Below are positions 6,960 through 16,438 of a DNA stretch of 64,000 nucleotides, piece by piece. The notes below the pieces were generated by a model. The model was not told where the DNA came from. It searched no databases and worked only from the letters and a program-made list of their open reading frames with translations. Where the stretch lies: NCBI RefSeq assembly GCF_014640155.1, contig NZ_BMGK01000009.1, positions 81,779 to 145,778 on the forward strand. Reading direction: 5' to 3'. Position 1 is the first letter of the stretch. Each line of letters starts with the position of its first letter. This stretch comes from Planktosalinus lacus. GTDB lineage: Bacteria > Bacteroidota > Bacteroidia > Flavobacteriales > Flavobacteriaceae. The position numbers were made by a program, and so were the translations under genes.

Positions 6960-8330
6960 TCAGTCTTCAATCTCTTCAACTTCGTTTACAGTTTCTTTAT
7001 GGTTTTCAGGGTTTGGCTTTCCAATTAACTTGAGATAAAAATACCCCAGTAGTCCGGCGATTAATGAAGCTGTTAATATTCCCATTTTTGATTGTACATC
7101 ATAGGTTTCATCTGTGAAAGCTAAATCTGTTATGAATAGCGACATGGTAAACCCGATTGCTGCTAAAAAACCAACGCCAAATACGTGTTTAAATTCTATT
7201 CCCTCAGGAAGTTTACAAATTTTTAAGACTACCATCAATTTTGTAAATAACAATACGCCAATTATTTTGCCAAAGAGTAAGCCAAAGATAACTCCAAGTG
7301 TTACCGGACTGGTGAAAAATTGAAAAGATTCAGCATCTAAAGTCACTCCAGCGTTTGCAAAGGCGAAAATTGGCAATATAATAAAACTTACAAACGGATG
7401 GAGTGCATGTTCAAGTCTTTGTAATGGAGGAGTAGCATCTTCTGCTAGCATTGAAAATTTTTCCATGGTAGAAGCCATTCTTTCATCGGCATCTTTTCTT
7501 CCCTTTAGTTGCATTCTCTGTCGCTTAATTTTTAGAGAGAGCAATCGCACTTTTCGTAAAAATAATGGAGTATTGATCTTTTTCAAAGTAGGAATTGTAA
7601 ATGCCGCCAATACTGCGGCAATGGTAGCGTGAACCCCTGAAAGCAATATTGCAAGCCATAAACCGCCAATTCCCATAATGGCATAAAACAAGGTATTTCT
7701 TATGCCCATATAATTTGCAGTTAAAAGAATCAATAAGAAAAAGGCACCCAAAGCAAGGCTATTTACTGAAATATCTGAAGTATAAAAAAAGGCGATCACC
7801 ATTACAGCTCCTAAATCATCTACAATGGCTATTGCAGTTAAAAAAACTTTCAGTGAAAGAGGTACTTTATCTCCTAATAAGTAGAGAATTCCTAATGCAA
7901 AGGCAATGTCAGTTGCCATTGGGATACCCCAACCAGAAACGGCTTCTGTTCCTTGATTAAGATAAAAAAAGATTAAAGCCGGAAATACCATGCCTCCAAT
8001 TGCAGCAGCTACTGGAAGCATCGCTTTTTTAAAGCTTGCAAGTTCACCATGCATCAACTCTCGCTTTAGTTCTAACCCTACAAGAAAGAAAAACATAGAC
8101 ATTAGTCCGTCATTAATCCAATGCAGAAGATTTTTCTTAATTTGAAAATCTTCAAAGCCAATGTAAATATATTGTTTCCAAAAATTATGATATCCTTCAG
8201 CTAAAGGGGAGTTTGCAACAATCATTGCCAAAACCGCAGAAAAAACTAGCAGTATGCCAACAGATGTTTTCTTTTCTATAAAATTTTTGACGGGAAGTAG
8301 GATATAGAGGTCTAGGGTGGACTTTTTCAT
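6960..8330 (-). CDS. nhaA: Na+/H+ antiporter NhaA
   Basis: A 456-residue inner-membrane sodium/proton antiporter, used for Na+ export and pH homeostasis. The ion-binding aspartates are present: MATDIAFALG with Asp141 (equivalent to E. coli Asp133) and AIVDDLGAV with Asp171/Asp172 (equivalent to 163/164). About twelve hydrophobic segments are visible. A charged loop of some 45 residues (about 255-300, rich in K, R and E) splits the C-terminal half and makes the protein longer than E. coli NhaA (388). A negatively charged tail (NEVEEIED) ends the protein. The gene is alone on its strand, between the helicase and an ABC-F gene. Confidence 0.94.
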   Translation of the reverse strand: MKKSTLDLYILLPVKNFIEKKTSVGILLVFSAVLAMIVANSPLAEGYHNFWKQYIYIGFEDFQIKKNLLHWINDGLMSMFFFLVGLELKRELMHGELASFKKAMLPVAAAIGGMVFPALIFFYLNQGTEAVSGWGIPMATDIAFALGILYLLGDKVPLSLKVFLTAIAIVDDLGAVMVIAFFYTSDISVNSLALGAFFLLILLTANYMGIRNTLFYAIMGIGGLWLAILLSGVHATIAAVLAAFTIPTLKKINTPLFLRKVRLLSLKIKRQRMQLKGRKDADERMASTMEKFSMLAEDATPPLQRLEHALHPFVSFIILPIFAFANAGVTLDAESFQFFTSPVTLGVIFGLLFGKIIGVLLFTKLMVVLKICKLPEGIEFKHVFGVGFLAAIGFTMSLFITDLAFTDETYDVQSKMGILTASLIAGLLGYFYLKLIGKPNPENHKETVNEVEEIED

Positions 8331-8439
8331 TTGAATCTAATTTCTATTACACAAAGTGAATGAGATACTCTTTTAACAGTGTAAAAGTACTATCACTATC
8401 TCATTTAGAGTATGATAAAAATCAGGTAAAACAAAAAGT

Positions 8440-10308
8440 TTATTCCTCTGATTTGAGTGACAACTCAAACCATCGTTCAGTTTTCACTTCAATTTTATTG
8501 ATAATTTCCTGAAGTTCTTCAGATTTTTGATTGATTTCATCAACAGACCAATCAGCTTCTGCAAACTTTTTTTGCAACTCATCGCGTTGCACTTCAAGTT
8601 TTTTAATTTGCTGGTCTAAGTTATTAAATTCTTTTTGTTCATTGAAAGAAAGCTTTTTAGAGTTGCTATCTTTTTTCCATGATTTTTTTTCTGTAGGTTC
8701 TGATTTTTGTTCTCTTTTTTCAGTTTCTATACTAGATTCATACGTTCTGAAATCACTGTAATTACCCGGAAAATCATCAATGACTGCGTTACCTCTGAAA
8801 ATAAAAAGATGATCTACAATCTTATCCATAAAGTAACGATCGTGAGAAACAACCAGCAAACATCCCGGAAAATCCAATAAAAATGACTCTAAAACATTTA
8901 ATGTTACTATATCTAAATCGTTTGTAGGTTCATCAAGAATTAAAAAGTTTGGATTTTGAATTAAAACGGTACACAAATAAAGTCTTTTTCGCTCACCACC
9001 ACTCAATTTTTCAACATAATCATATTGTTTTTTTCGATCAAACAAAAATCGCTCAAGAAGTTGTTGTGCAGAAATTTGTCGACCCTTTTTTAAGGGAATA
9101 TAATCACCAAACTCTCTAATAACATCTATGACTTTTTGGCCTTGTTTTATTTTGATTCCTGCTTGGGTGTAATAACCAAACTGAATGGTTTCACCGGTAA
9201 TGATTTTACCGCTGTCAGGTTGAAGGTTGCCGGTCAATAAATTTAAAAAGGTAGATTTTCCCGTGCCATTTTTTCCTATAACACCAATTCGTTCACCTTT
9301 TAAAAAATTATAATTAAACTTGTTAAGAATTTGAAAGTTATCAAAAGACTTTGAAACATTGTGGAATTCAACTATTTTACTTCCAAGCCGTTCCATGTTA
9401 ATCTCGAGTTCTATCTGGTGATTTGATCTGCGTTTACCGGCTTTTTCTTTTATTTCTTGAAAATCCTGAATGCGGGATTTGCTTTTAGTAGTCCTTGCTT
9501 TTGGTTGACGTCGCATCCAATCAAGTTCTTTTTTAAATAATTGTTTGGCTTTTCCTGTTTCAGCCATTTCAGATTCAATACGGGCCTCTTTTTTTTCAAG
9601 GTAGTATGAGTAATTTCCTTTATAGCTGTATAGTTTACCATCTTCAAGTTCAACAATTTCATTACAAACACGCTCTAAAAAATAGCGGTCGTGTGTCACC
9701 ATAAAAAGCGTGATGTTTTCTTTGGCAAAAAACTCTTCAAGCCACTCAATCATCTCAAGGTCAAGATGGTTTGTGGGTTCATCCAAAATCAATAAATCTG
9801 GTTTACTTAATAGTGCATTAGTGAGTGCAAGACGTTTTTTTTGACCTCCACTAAGGGTACTTACTTTTTGGTTGAGATCCTCAAGTTTTAATTTTGAAAG
9901 AATTTGTTTGTAAAGTGTTTCAAAATCCCATGCCTGATGTGCTTCCATTGCATCAAATGCAGTTTGGTAACTCTCTGTGTCCATCGGGTTTTTGAGCGCA
10001 CTTTCATAGCGTTCAATAACTTTTAGTATTTCATTTTCCGAATCAAAAATTGTTTCTTCAACTGTTAGGTTTTTGTTTAGGTTTGGTTCCTGGGCTAGAT
10101 AGGTTACTACAATATTTTTACGATAAATAACATTACCGGTATCAGGGGCGTCCTCACCGGCAAGGATTTTTAAAATTGACGTTTTGCCTGTACCGTTTTT
10201 GGCAACAAAACCAATTTTTTGGCCCTCATTAATTCCAAATGAAAGGTTTTCAAATAAAACCAGTTCACCAAAAGATTTCGAAATATTTTCAACTGATAAG
10301 TAGTTCAC
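8440..10308 (-). CDS. ABC-F family ATPase (Uup-like)
   Basis: A 622-residue soluble protein with two ABC ATPase domains and no membrane part, the ABC-F layout of ribosome-associated ATPases. The first domain has AKNGTGKT (36-43), LSGGQKKRLALTNALL and LILDEPTNHLD. The second has GKNGTGKS, LSGGERKRLYLC and LILDEPTNDLD. A basic linker containing RTTKSKSRIQDF lies between them. A C-terminal charged coiled coil (roughly 545-620, preceded by an EKREQKSEPTEKKSWKK linker) is the Uup/EttA-type tail that binds nucleic acid. It is a housekeeping ABC-F by appearance; nothing marks it as an antibiotic-resistance factor. Confidence 0.92.
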   Translation of the reverse strand: MNYLSVENISKSFGELVLFENLSFGINEGQKIGFVAKNGTGKTSILKILAGEDAPDTGNVIYRKNIVVTYLAQEPNLNKNLTVEETIFDSENEILKVIERYESALKNPMDTESYQTAFDAMEAHQAWDFETLYKQILSKLKLEDLNQKVSTLSGGQKKRLALTNALLSKPDLLILDEPTNHLDLEMIEWLEEFFAKENITLFMVTHDRYFLERVCNEIVELEDGKLYSYKGNYSYYLEKKEARIESEMAETGKAKQLFKKELDWMRRQPKARTTKSKSRIQDFQEIKEKAGKRRSNHQIELEINMERLGSKIVEFHNVSKSFDNFQILNKFNYNFLKGERIGVIGKNGTGKSTFLNLLTGNLQPDSGKIITGETIQFGYYTQAGIKIKQGQKVIDVIREFGDYIPLKKGRQISAQQLLERFLFDRKKQYDYVEKLSGGERKRLYLCTVLIQNPNFLILDEPTNDLDIVTLNVLESFLLDFPGCLLVVSHDRYFMDKIVDHLFIFRGNAVIDDFPGNYSDFRTYESSIETEKREQKSEPTEKKSWKKDSNSKKLSFNEQKEFNNLDQQIKKLEVQRDELQKKFAEADWSVDEINQKSEELQEIINKIEVKTERWFELSLKSEE

Positions 10309-10357
10309 TTTTTAATTTTTATACAAAAGAAAGTAAAATTTAATGATTTTCAGTCAA

Positions 10358-10387
10358 CAAAAATATAATGTATTTTTATTATTTCAA
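10358..10387 (-). promoter_or_regulatory. Promoter of the ABC-F gene
   Basis: Minus-strand TTG (10387-10385), a 19-bp spacer and TATTTTTG (10365-10358) fit the Bacteroidota promoter consensus with optimal spacing. The leader to the ATG at 10308 would be about 46 nt. It lies back to back with the wza operon promoter. Confidence 0.6.
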
Positions 10388-10455
10388 GGTAGTTTGTGAT
10401 TCATGTCATTAAATTAAATATAAGTCGAAAAATTTCATATTTAAACTTGTTCACC

Positions 10456-10463
10456 TATATTTG
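10456..10463 (+). promoter_or_regulatory. -7 box (TATATTTG) of the polysaccharide operon
   Basis: TATATTTG matches TAnnTTTG exactly and lies 22 bp before the ATG at 10486. No well-spaced TTG is seen upstream. It supports the start at 10486 over the longer in-frame ATG at 10396, which lies upstream of this box. Confidence 0.5.
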
Positions 10464-10485
10464 TTTTGAACTTGACGCACTGAAA

Positions 10486-11280
10486 ATGAATAAATCTTTA
10501 TTGTATACTTGCCTGGCAATTTTGATATGTTGTTCTTCCTGTATTTCTTCCAAACAGTTAAAATATCTTCAGGAAAATGACAAAAAAAACGATTCGCTTA
10601 TTACACTTTCAAAAAAGCAAGATCCATATCGTATACAAGTAAACGATTTATTGAGTATCAGGATTAAATCACTTGACCAAAGTGAGGTGGGAATGTTTAA
10701 CCCGGTGGGAGATGAAAACCCCAATGCAACCGGAGAAGAAAGACTGTATTATGATGGTTTTTTGGTTGACCCACATGGTAAAATCAGAATGCCCACATTG
10801 GGAGAAGTAAACGTTTTAGGCTTTACAGTTGATGAAGTAAGGGAAAAGCTCGAAAAAGAATTACTTGAAAGTTATTTTAGGGAAGAAGCAAATATTTTTG
10901 TTACAGTTAAACTTGCAGGCATTAGATATACCATTGCCGGAGAAATTGGAAGTCCCGGTTCTAAAATCATATATAGAGATCAATTAACCATCATGGAAGC
11001 TATTGCTAATTCCGGTGATATAACACTCACCGGCGACAGAAAAGATGTTGTTATAGTGAGGCAATATCCCTATGGTCAACGAGTGCATCATATTGATTTA
11101 ACAAGCATTGAGGCTGTTAATTCACCCTATTATCATGTAAAACCTAATGATTTGATATTAGTCAATCCTTTACCACAAAAATCATTTGGAACAGGAACAA
11201 CAGCAATTCAATCCATCACAACAATTGCTTCTATCTTGAGTTTAGTTACTACTACCATAATCTTATTTAGCAGACTGTAA
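10486..11280 (+). CDS. Wza-like polysaccharide export lipoprotein
   Basis: A 264-residue outer-membrane polysaccharide export protein of the Poly_export/SLBB type, forming the periplasmic and outer-membrane conduit for capsule or exopolysaccharide. The chosen start gives MNKSLLYTCLAILICCSSC, a lipoprotein signal with Cys19 as the likely lipidated residue. The export domain (QDPYRIQVNDLLSIRI) is followed by a repeated SLBB-type region (YTIAGEIGSPGSKIIY) and a C-terminal hydrophobic helix (about residues 240-262). It is shorter than E. coli Wza (379). It is first in a six-gene unit and 4 bp upstream of the Wzc-like kinase, its known partner type. Confidence 0.92.
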   Translation: MNKSLLYTCLAILICCSSCISSKQLKYLQENDKKNDSLITLSKKQDPYRIQVNDLLSIRIKSLDQSEVGMFNPVGDENPNATGEERLYYDGFLVDPHGKIRMPTLGEVNVLGFTVDEVREKLEKELLESYFREEANIFVTVKLAGIRYTIAGEIGSPGSKIIYRDQLTIMEAIANSGDITLTGDRKDVVIVRQYPYGQRVHHIDLTSIEAVNSPYYHVKPNDLILVNPLPQKSFGTGTTAIQSITTIASILSLVTTTIILFSRL

Positions 11281-11284
11281 ATTA

Positions 11285-13723
11285 ATGAATGAAGAATTTG
11301 AAATAGACCAACTTCAAACCAATTTTGATTTTAAAGGCTTTTTAATGAAGCTATTGTCCTATTGGCCCTTGTTTTTAATTTCACTTGTTATTGGTTTTAG
11401 TATTGCATATTACATCAATGTGAGAAAACTACCTGTTTATCAAATGAGTAATATGATTTCTATCAAAGACGATCAAAACCCATTTTTTACAACCAACACA
11501 AGTTTGACATTTAATTGGGGAGGTACCACCGATAAGGTAAATACAGCTATGGTGACTTTAAAAACAAGGTCTCATAATGAAAAGGTGGTAGAACATCTTC
11601 AATATTACTTAAGTTATTTAATAGAAGGAGAGTACCAGTTTGAAAACGCATATGGTCAAACCCCTTTTAAGGTTGAAGTTGATACATCTAAATTTCAAAT
11701 ATTAAATAACTTGATCAAAATAAAGGTTGTTGATGAAGATAGCTATTTACTTTCTGCAACTTTTGAAGAGAGAAATTATCCCACACAAAACTATAGTACA
11801 AAAGAGAAAGGAACAATTGCAATGCCAGCTGAAGAATTTGAAAGAACTTTTCAGTTTGGACAAAAATTAGTTTTGCCTTTTTTTAGCGGAACAATAGTCA
11901 GATCTGAAAAAAAACTTCAGGTTGAAAAACCCTATTTTATTAAATTTCAAAATTTTGACGGAGTTGTTGCGCGATTTCGTAATATCAACATACAGCCAGA
12001 GTCTCAGGGTGCTTCTGTGTTGAATTTAAGATTAACCGGAAATAATAAAGCAGAGCTAGTAGATTATTTAAATGCTACAGTTCAAATTTTAGGAGAAGAT
12101 GTATTGGAGCGTAAAAACCTTTTTGCCACAAGAACGATCCAGTTTATAGACAGTACATTAGCCATAAAATCAGGTGAGCTTTCTGAAGTTCAGAATGAGC
12201 TGGAAGCATTTAGAAATGCTTCTTCTGTTTATGATTTAAGTTCAGAAGGACAGGAAATAAGTAGTAAATTAACATTATTAGATTCAAGAAAAGCAGAAAT
12301 AGAACAGCAAATTGATTATTACAATACACTTGAGGAATATTTAATTAGCAGAACAGACTATAGTAATGTTCCTGCACCCTCAGTTGCAGGTATAACGGAA
12401 GCTAGTATTGTAAGTGGTGTAAGTAGAATAGTAACATTAGCTGAAGAACGTAATAAATTACAATATTCATTTAGGGAAGGAGCTCCTGTTTTTGCAGATA
12501 TTGATAGACAAATTAATGCAGTTAAGGCAGTTTTACTTGAAAACATAACTTCTTCAATGGCATTAAAAAATCGTGAAATCAGAGAAATAAACTCCGATAT
12601 TTCAAAAGCTGAAAGTGAAATTAGAAGATTGCCTAAAGAGCAACAACAATTGTTGAGCATTCAAAGAAGGTATGATTTGAGTAATCAGGCTTATAATTTG
12701 TTTTTAGCAAAAAGAAGTGAAGCCGGTCTAGTGAAAGCGGCCAATGTTAGTGATGTCATGGTAATAGACCCTGCAAAAGATATTGGTGGAGGTCAGGTTG
12801 GACCAAACAACCAATTGAATTATATTATGGCGGCTGTTTTTGGAACGTTCATTCCATTTGTTTTTGTGTTTCTTATTGTCTTTTTTGACAATAAGATAAA
12901 CACTACTCAAGAAATTGCAAGGTTATCACCAATCCCAATTTTAGGAGTTATTGGTAAAAGCCGAAAAAATGATAACCTGATTGTACTACATAATCCTAAG
13001 TCTGCCGTTGCAGAATCGTTTAGATCTATACGTTCCAGTCTTCAGTTTATGTATAAGAAACGAGGTATTGAAGGAACTAAAACTGTTTTGGTAACCTCTT
13101 CAGTGAGTGGAGAAGGAAAAACATTTTGTTCTATCAATATTGCTTCAGTTTTCGCTTTAAGCGAAAAAAAGACTGTTCTTTTGGGATTAGACTTACGTAA
13201 ACCAAAGATTTTTGATGACTTTAATATAAAAAACAAATCAGGAGTAGTTAATTACTTGATTAATGATGCCAGTTTGGAAAGTATTGTTCAAAAAACTAAA
13301 ATCGGGCATTTAGATATAATTACTTCAGGGCCAATTCCTCCAAATCCTTCAGAGTTAATTCTAAGTGACCGAATGAGTGAACTTATGGAAGAATTGTCAA
13401 CTCAATATGATTATATTGTTATTGACTCACCTCCATTGGCATTGGTATCTGATGCCATGGAACTTGTGAAATTTGCTGATGCAACGATGTATGTAGTACG
13501 TCAAAATTACTCTAAAAAGGGAATGTTATCTATCATTAATGATAAATATAAAAACGGTGAAATTAAACATGTGAGTATTGTTTTAAATTACTTTCAACAT
13601 AAAGCAAAATACGGTTACGGTTACGGTTACGGCTACGGATATGGCTATGGAAATTATAATCACGGCTATTATGAAAATAAATCCAAAACCGGACTCTTGA
13701 ATAAAATCTTGAGACGTAAATAA
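11285..13723 (+). CDS. wzc: Wzc-like polysaccharide co-polymerase / tyrosine autokinase
   Basis: An 812-residue inner-membrane protein that controls chain length and export through tyrosine autophosphorylation (BY-kinase family). The Wzz domain is framed by membrane helices near residues 24-45 and 515-536, with long periplasmic coiled coils between. The cytoplasmic kinase has Walker A SGEGKT with Lys612, Walker A' VLLGLDLRKP and Walker B YIVIDSPPLAL. The tail is an unusual (Tyr-Gly)7 run (776-789) followed by four more tyrosines, which is the autophosphorylated cluster. It is 4 bp after the Wza-like gene. Confidence 0.95.
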   Translation: MNEEFEIDQLQTNFDFKGFLMKLLSYWPLFLISLVIGFSIAYYINVRKLPVYQMSNMISIKDDQNPFFTTNTSLTFNWGGTTDKVNTAMVTLKTRSHNEKVVEHLQYYLSYLIEGEYQFENAYGQTPFKVEVDTSKFQILNNLIKIKVVDEDSYLLSATFEERNYPTQNYSTKEKGTIAMPAEEFERTFQFGQKLVLPFFSGTIVRSEKKLQVEKPYFIKFQNFDGVVARFRNINIQPESQGASVLNLRLTGNNKAELVDYLNATVQILGEDVLERKNLFATRTIQFIDSTLAIKSGELSEVQNELEAFRNASSVYDLSSEGQEISSKLTLLDSRKAEIEQQIDYYNTLEEYLISRTDYSNVPAPSVAGITEASIVSGVSRIVTLAEERNKLQYSFREGAPVFADIDRQINAVKAVLLENITSSMALKNREIREINSDISKAESEIRRLPKEQQQLLSIQRRYDLSNQAYNLFLAKRSEAGLVKAANVSDVMVIDPAKDIGGGQVGPNNQLNYIMAAVFGTFIPFVFVFLIVFFDNKINTTQEIARLSPIPILGVIGKSRKNDNLIVLHNPKSAVAESFRSIRSSLQFMYKKRGIEGTKTVLVTSSVSGEGKTFCSINIASVFALSEKKTVLLGLDLRKPKIFDDFNIKNKSGVVNYLINDASLESIVQKTKIGHLDIITSGPIPPNPSELILSDRMSELMEELSTQYDYIVIDSPPLALVSDAMELVKFADATMYVVRQNYSKKGMLSIINDKYKNGEIKHVSIVLNYFQHKAKYGYGYGYGYGYGYGNYNHGYYENKSKTGLLNKILRRK
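13610..13651 (+). repeat. Hexanucleotide repeat encoding (Tyr-Gly)7 in Wzc
   Basis: Seven TAY-GGN units in a row; the first four are perfect TACGGT or TACGGC copies. The array encodes the tyrosine cluster of the autokinase. Because units are 6 nt, slippage would change the number of tyrosines without breaking the frame. Confidence 0.85.
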
Positions 13724-13759
13724 GCTTTTTAAATTTATTATCACCTATTTTATTACCTA

Positions 13760-14347
13760 ATGCTCTCCAAAAGGCAACAATTAATTAAAAGAACTTTTGA
13801 TTTATCAATTGCTCTTGTAGGGTTATTAGTTTTATTAATTCCTTTATTTTTCTTAATTCTAATTGCTAGAATTGATACCGGTTTTTCAGGAGTTTTTTCA
13901 CAAGAGCGTGTAGGAAAGGAAGGTCAAATTTTTAAAATGTATAAAATCAGAACCTTAAAAGGAACTAAAAACCATACTATTGAAGAGTTAGTTTTAGACC
14001 AAACAAAGTATGGAGGTTGGTTGCGAAAAACAAAATTAGATGAACTCCCACAACTCTTCAATGTATTAAAAGGTGATATGAGTTTGGTAGGACCAAGACC
14101 AGACATACCCGGATATGCTGACACTCTAGAAGGAGAGGGCCGAATTGTTTTGAAAGTAAAACCCGGGATAACAGGTCCCGCAACGATTAAGTACAAAGAG
14201 GAAACAAAATTGTTGTTGACAAAGGAAAATCCTCAAGCTTATAATGATGAAATAATTTGGCCAGACAAAGTAAAAATAAATAAAGCTTATGTGAAGAACT
14301 GGACTTTTTTTAACGATTTAAAATATATATTCAAATCAATAGTTTAA
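13760..14347 (+). CDS. PglC-type initiating sugar-phosphate transferase
   Basis: A 195-residue monotopic phosphoglycosyl transferase (bacterial sugar transferase family). It moves a sugar-1-phosphate from a UDP-sugar to undecaprenyl phosphate and so starts repeat-unit synthesis. One N-terminal membrane helix (residues 12-32) is followed by the family core: MYKIRTL, LRKTKLDELPQLFNVLKGDM and SLVGPRPD. The catalytic Asp-Glu pair is in KLDELPQ. It is the short PglC form, in contrast to the long WbaP-type enzyme at 33325-34710. It lies between the Wzc-like kinase and the C4 epimerase. Confidence 0.92.
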   Translation: MLSKRQQLIKRTFDLSIALVGLLVLLIPLFFLILIARIDTGFSGVFSQERVGKEGQIFKMYKIRTLKGTKNHTIEELVLDQTKYGGWLRKTKLDELPQLFNVLKGDMSLVGPRPDIPGYADTLEGEGRIVLKVKPGITGPATIKYKEETKLLLTKENPQAYNDEIIWPDKVKINKAYVKNWTFFNDLKYIFKSIV

Positions 14348-14377
14348 TCTAAACCATAATTAAGAAGAATTTACAGA

Positions 14378-15361
14378 ATGGAATCTAACATATATCACGA
14401 TCAAAACTTGTCAAATTATTCTTTTTTAATCACTGGCGGTGCAGGTTTTATCGGTTCAAATTTGGTAGCTTATTTACTTAAACACGGTTCTAAAAAAGTA
14501 AGAGTTTTAGACAATTATGCGACAGGTTTTATAAATAATTTGAAGGAATTTGATAGTTTACCAAACTTTGAAATAATTGAAGGAGATATAAGAGATTTGG
14601 AAACCTGTAAAAAAGCAATGAATGGGATTGATTTTGTATCTCATCAAGCAGCTTTAGGCTCTGTTCCTCGCTCTATAAATGATCCAATTACTTCAAATGA
14701 AGTGAATATTTCAGGGTTTTTAAATATGCTGGTGGCTCAAAAAGAATCCAATTCTGTTAAACGTATGGTCTATGCAGCCTCAAGCTCTACTTATGGAGAC
14801 AGCAAAATGCTTCCTAAAGTAGAAGATAATATTGGAAAACCACTTTCACCTTATGCAGTTACAAAATATGTTAATGAACTTTATGCCAGTGTGTTTCATA
14901 AAACATATGGAATAGAATTAATTGGTTTGCGTTACTTCAATGTTTTTGGTCCAAAACAAAGCCCAACAGGAGCTTATGCTGCAGTAATTCCTTTATTTAT
15001 GCAGGCATTGAAAGATAAAAAATCTCCAACAATAAACGGTGACGGAGAGCAAACCCGCGACTTTACCTTCGTTGACAACGCAGTGCAAGCAAATATTAAA
15101 GCTCTATTTGCAGGCAAAGAAGCAGTTAATGAAGTATATAATGTAGCTTTTGGTGATCGTATAAGTTTAAATACTCTTTGGAGTGATTTAAACGAAATTT
15201 CAAATTCAAATGTTGAAGCAATATATGGCCCACCAAGAATTGGCGATGTGAGAGATTCACTTGCAGATATTTCAAAGGCTAGAAAGCTATTGGGGTATGA
15301 TCCAAAATTTAGTGTTCATCAAGGTTTGCAAAATACCTGGGATTATTTTTTGAAAAAGTAA
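14378..15361 (+). CDS. UDP-N-acetylhexosamine 4-epimerase-like SDR (WbpP/Gne type)
   Basis: A 327-residue extended short-chain dehydrogenase. It has the NAD-binding GGAGFIGSN (residues 19-27), EGDIRD, the SSSTYG catalytic Ser/Thr stretch and the YAVTK Tyr-x-x-x-Lys pair. The LGSVPRSINDP segment is typical of WbpP/TviC/Gne enzymes that interconvert UDP-GlcNAc(A) and UDP-GalNAc(A). The position, right after an initiating transferase, suggests it makes the UDP-sugar that the transferase uses. Exact substrate is inference. Confidence 0.87.
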   Translation: MESNIYHDQNLSNYSFLITGGAGFIGSNLVAYLLKHGSKKVRVLDNYATGFINNLKEFDSLPNFEIIEGDIRDLETCKKAMNGIDFVSHQAALGSVPRSINDPITSNEVNISGFLNMLVAQKESNSVKRMVYAASSSTYGDSKMLPKVEDNIGKPLSPYAVTKYVNELYASVFHKTYGIELIGLRYFNVFGPKQSPTGAYAAVIPLFMQALKDKKSPTINGDGEQTRDFTFVDNAVQANIKALFAGKEAVNEVYNVAFGDRISLNTLWSDLNEISNSNVEAIYGPPRIGDVRDSLADISKARKLLGYDPKFSVHQGLQNTWDYFLKK

Positions 15362-15382
15362 ACAAACTTTAAAAATACTGAG

Positions 15383-16438
15383 ATGAAAAATATATTAATA
15401 ACAGGAGGTGCAGGGTTTATAGGTTCACATGTTGTTAGGCTCTTTGTGAATAAATATCCAGACTCTCATATTTTTAATTTAGATGCTCTCACTTATGCCG
15501 GTAATTTAGAAAACCTCAAAGATGTTGAGCAAGCACCAAATTATACATTTATTAAAGCAGATATCAACGATCCTGATGTTATTCAAAATCTTTTCGATAC
15601 CCATCAATTTCAAAATGTTATTCATTTGGCAGCAGAATCACATGTAGATCGCTCGATTACAGACCCTTTGTCTTTTTTAAAAACCAATATTTTTGGAACT
15701 GTAAACTTATTGAATGCTTCCAAAGAATGCTGGAAATCAAATTATGAAGATCATTTGTTTTATCATATAAGCACAGATGAAGTCTATGGCACTTTGGGCA
15801 CTTCAGGGTTATTTACTGAATCTACAGCTTATGATCCTAACTCACCTTATTCTGCATCAAAGGCCAGCTCAGATCACTTTGTAAGAGCATATGGTGAGAC
15901 GTATGGTTTACCTTATGTGATTTCAAACTGCTCCAATAATTATGGACCCAATCAATTTCCCGAGAAATTGATACCACTGTTCATCAATAATATCATTGAA
16001 AGTAAACCATTACCTGTGTATGGTGATGGAAACTACACACGCGATTGGCTGTATGTAATTGATCATGCAAATGCAATTGATTTGACTTTTCAAAAGGGAA
16101 AAAGAGGAGAAACTTATAATGTTGGGGGCTTTAATGAATGGAAAAACATTGATCTGGTAAAATTACTATGTGATTTGATGGATGAGAAATTGAATAAAAA
16201 GCCCGGTAATTCTCAAAAATTAATTCGCTTTGTTAAAAACCGGCCGGGACATGATTTGCGGTATGCCATTGATGCATCAAAGATCAATTCAGAATTAGGG
16301 TGGAAACCCTCTGTCACGTTTGAAGAGGGCCTATCCAAAACAATCGACTGGTACCTTGAGAATAAAAACTGGCTTAAAAATGTTACAACAGGTGCCTATC
16401 AGGATTATTATAATAAACAATACAAAATAACCAACTAA
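15383..16438 (+). CDS. rfbB: dTDP-glucose 4,6-dehydratase
   Basis: A 351-residue SDR enzyme that turns dTDP-glucose into dTDP-4-keto-6-deoxyglucose, the branch point for rhamnose and other deoxysugars. It shows [14 protein letters not shown] near the N-terminus, [11 protein letters not shown], the [12 protein letters not shown] catalytic segment and [10 protein letters not shown] with the Tyr/Lys pair. Its last base is shared with the ATG of rfbA (TAATG), so the two are coupled. The usual partners rfbC and rfbD are not in this window. Confidence 0.96.
   Translation: MKNILITGGAGFIGSHVVRLFVNKYPDSHIFNLDALTYAGNLENLKDVEQAPNYTFIKADINDPDVIQNLFDTHQFQNVIHLAAESHVDRSITDPLSFLKTNIFGTVNLLNASKECWKSNYEDHLFYHISTDEVYGTLGTSGLFTESTAYDPNSPYSASKASSDHFVRAYGETYGLPYVISNCSNNYGPNQFPEKLIPLFINNIIESKPLPVYGDGNYTRDWLYVIDHANAIDLTFQKGKRGETYNVGGFNEWKNIDLVKLLCDLMDEKLNKKPGNSQKLIRFVKNRPGHDLRYAIDASKINSELGWKPSVTFEEGLSKTIDWYLENKNWLKNVTTGAYQDYYNKQYKITN

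Noticed and set aside
8362..8402. Nested inverted repeats (GAGATA/TATCTC and CTTTTA/TAAAAG) between nhaA and the ABC-F gene
   Set aside because: Arms are short, AT-rich and unevenly spaced; they do not resemble a terminator with a T tract or a known operator, so I do not call a feature.
13610..13651. CRISPR or microsatellite array without coding role
   Set aside because: The repeats are in frame within wzc and encode the expected tyrosine tail of the kinase.
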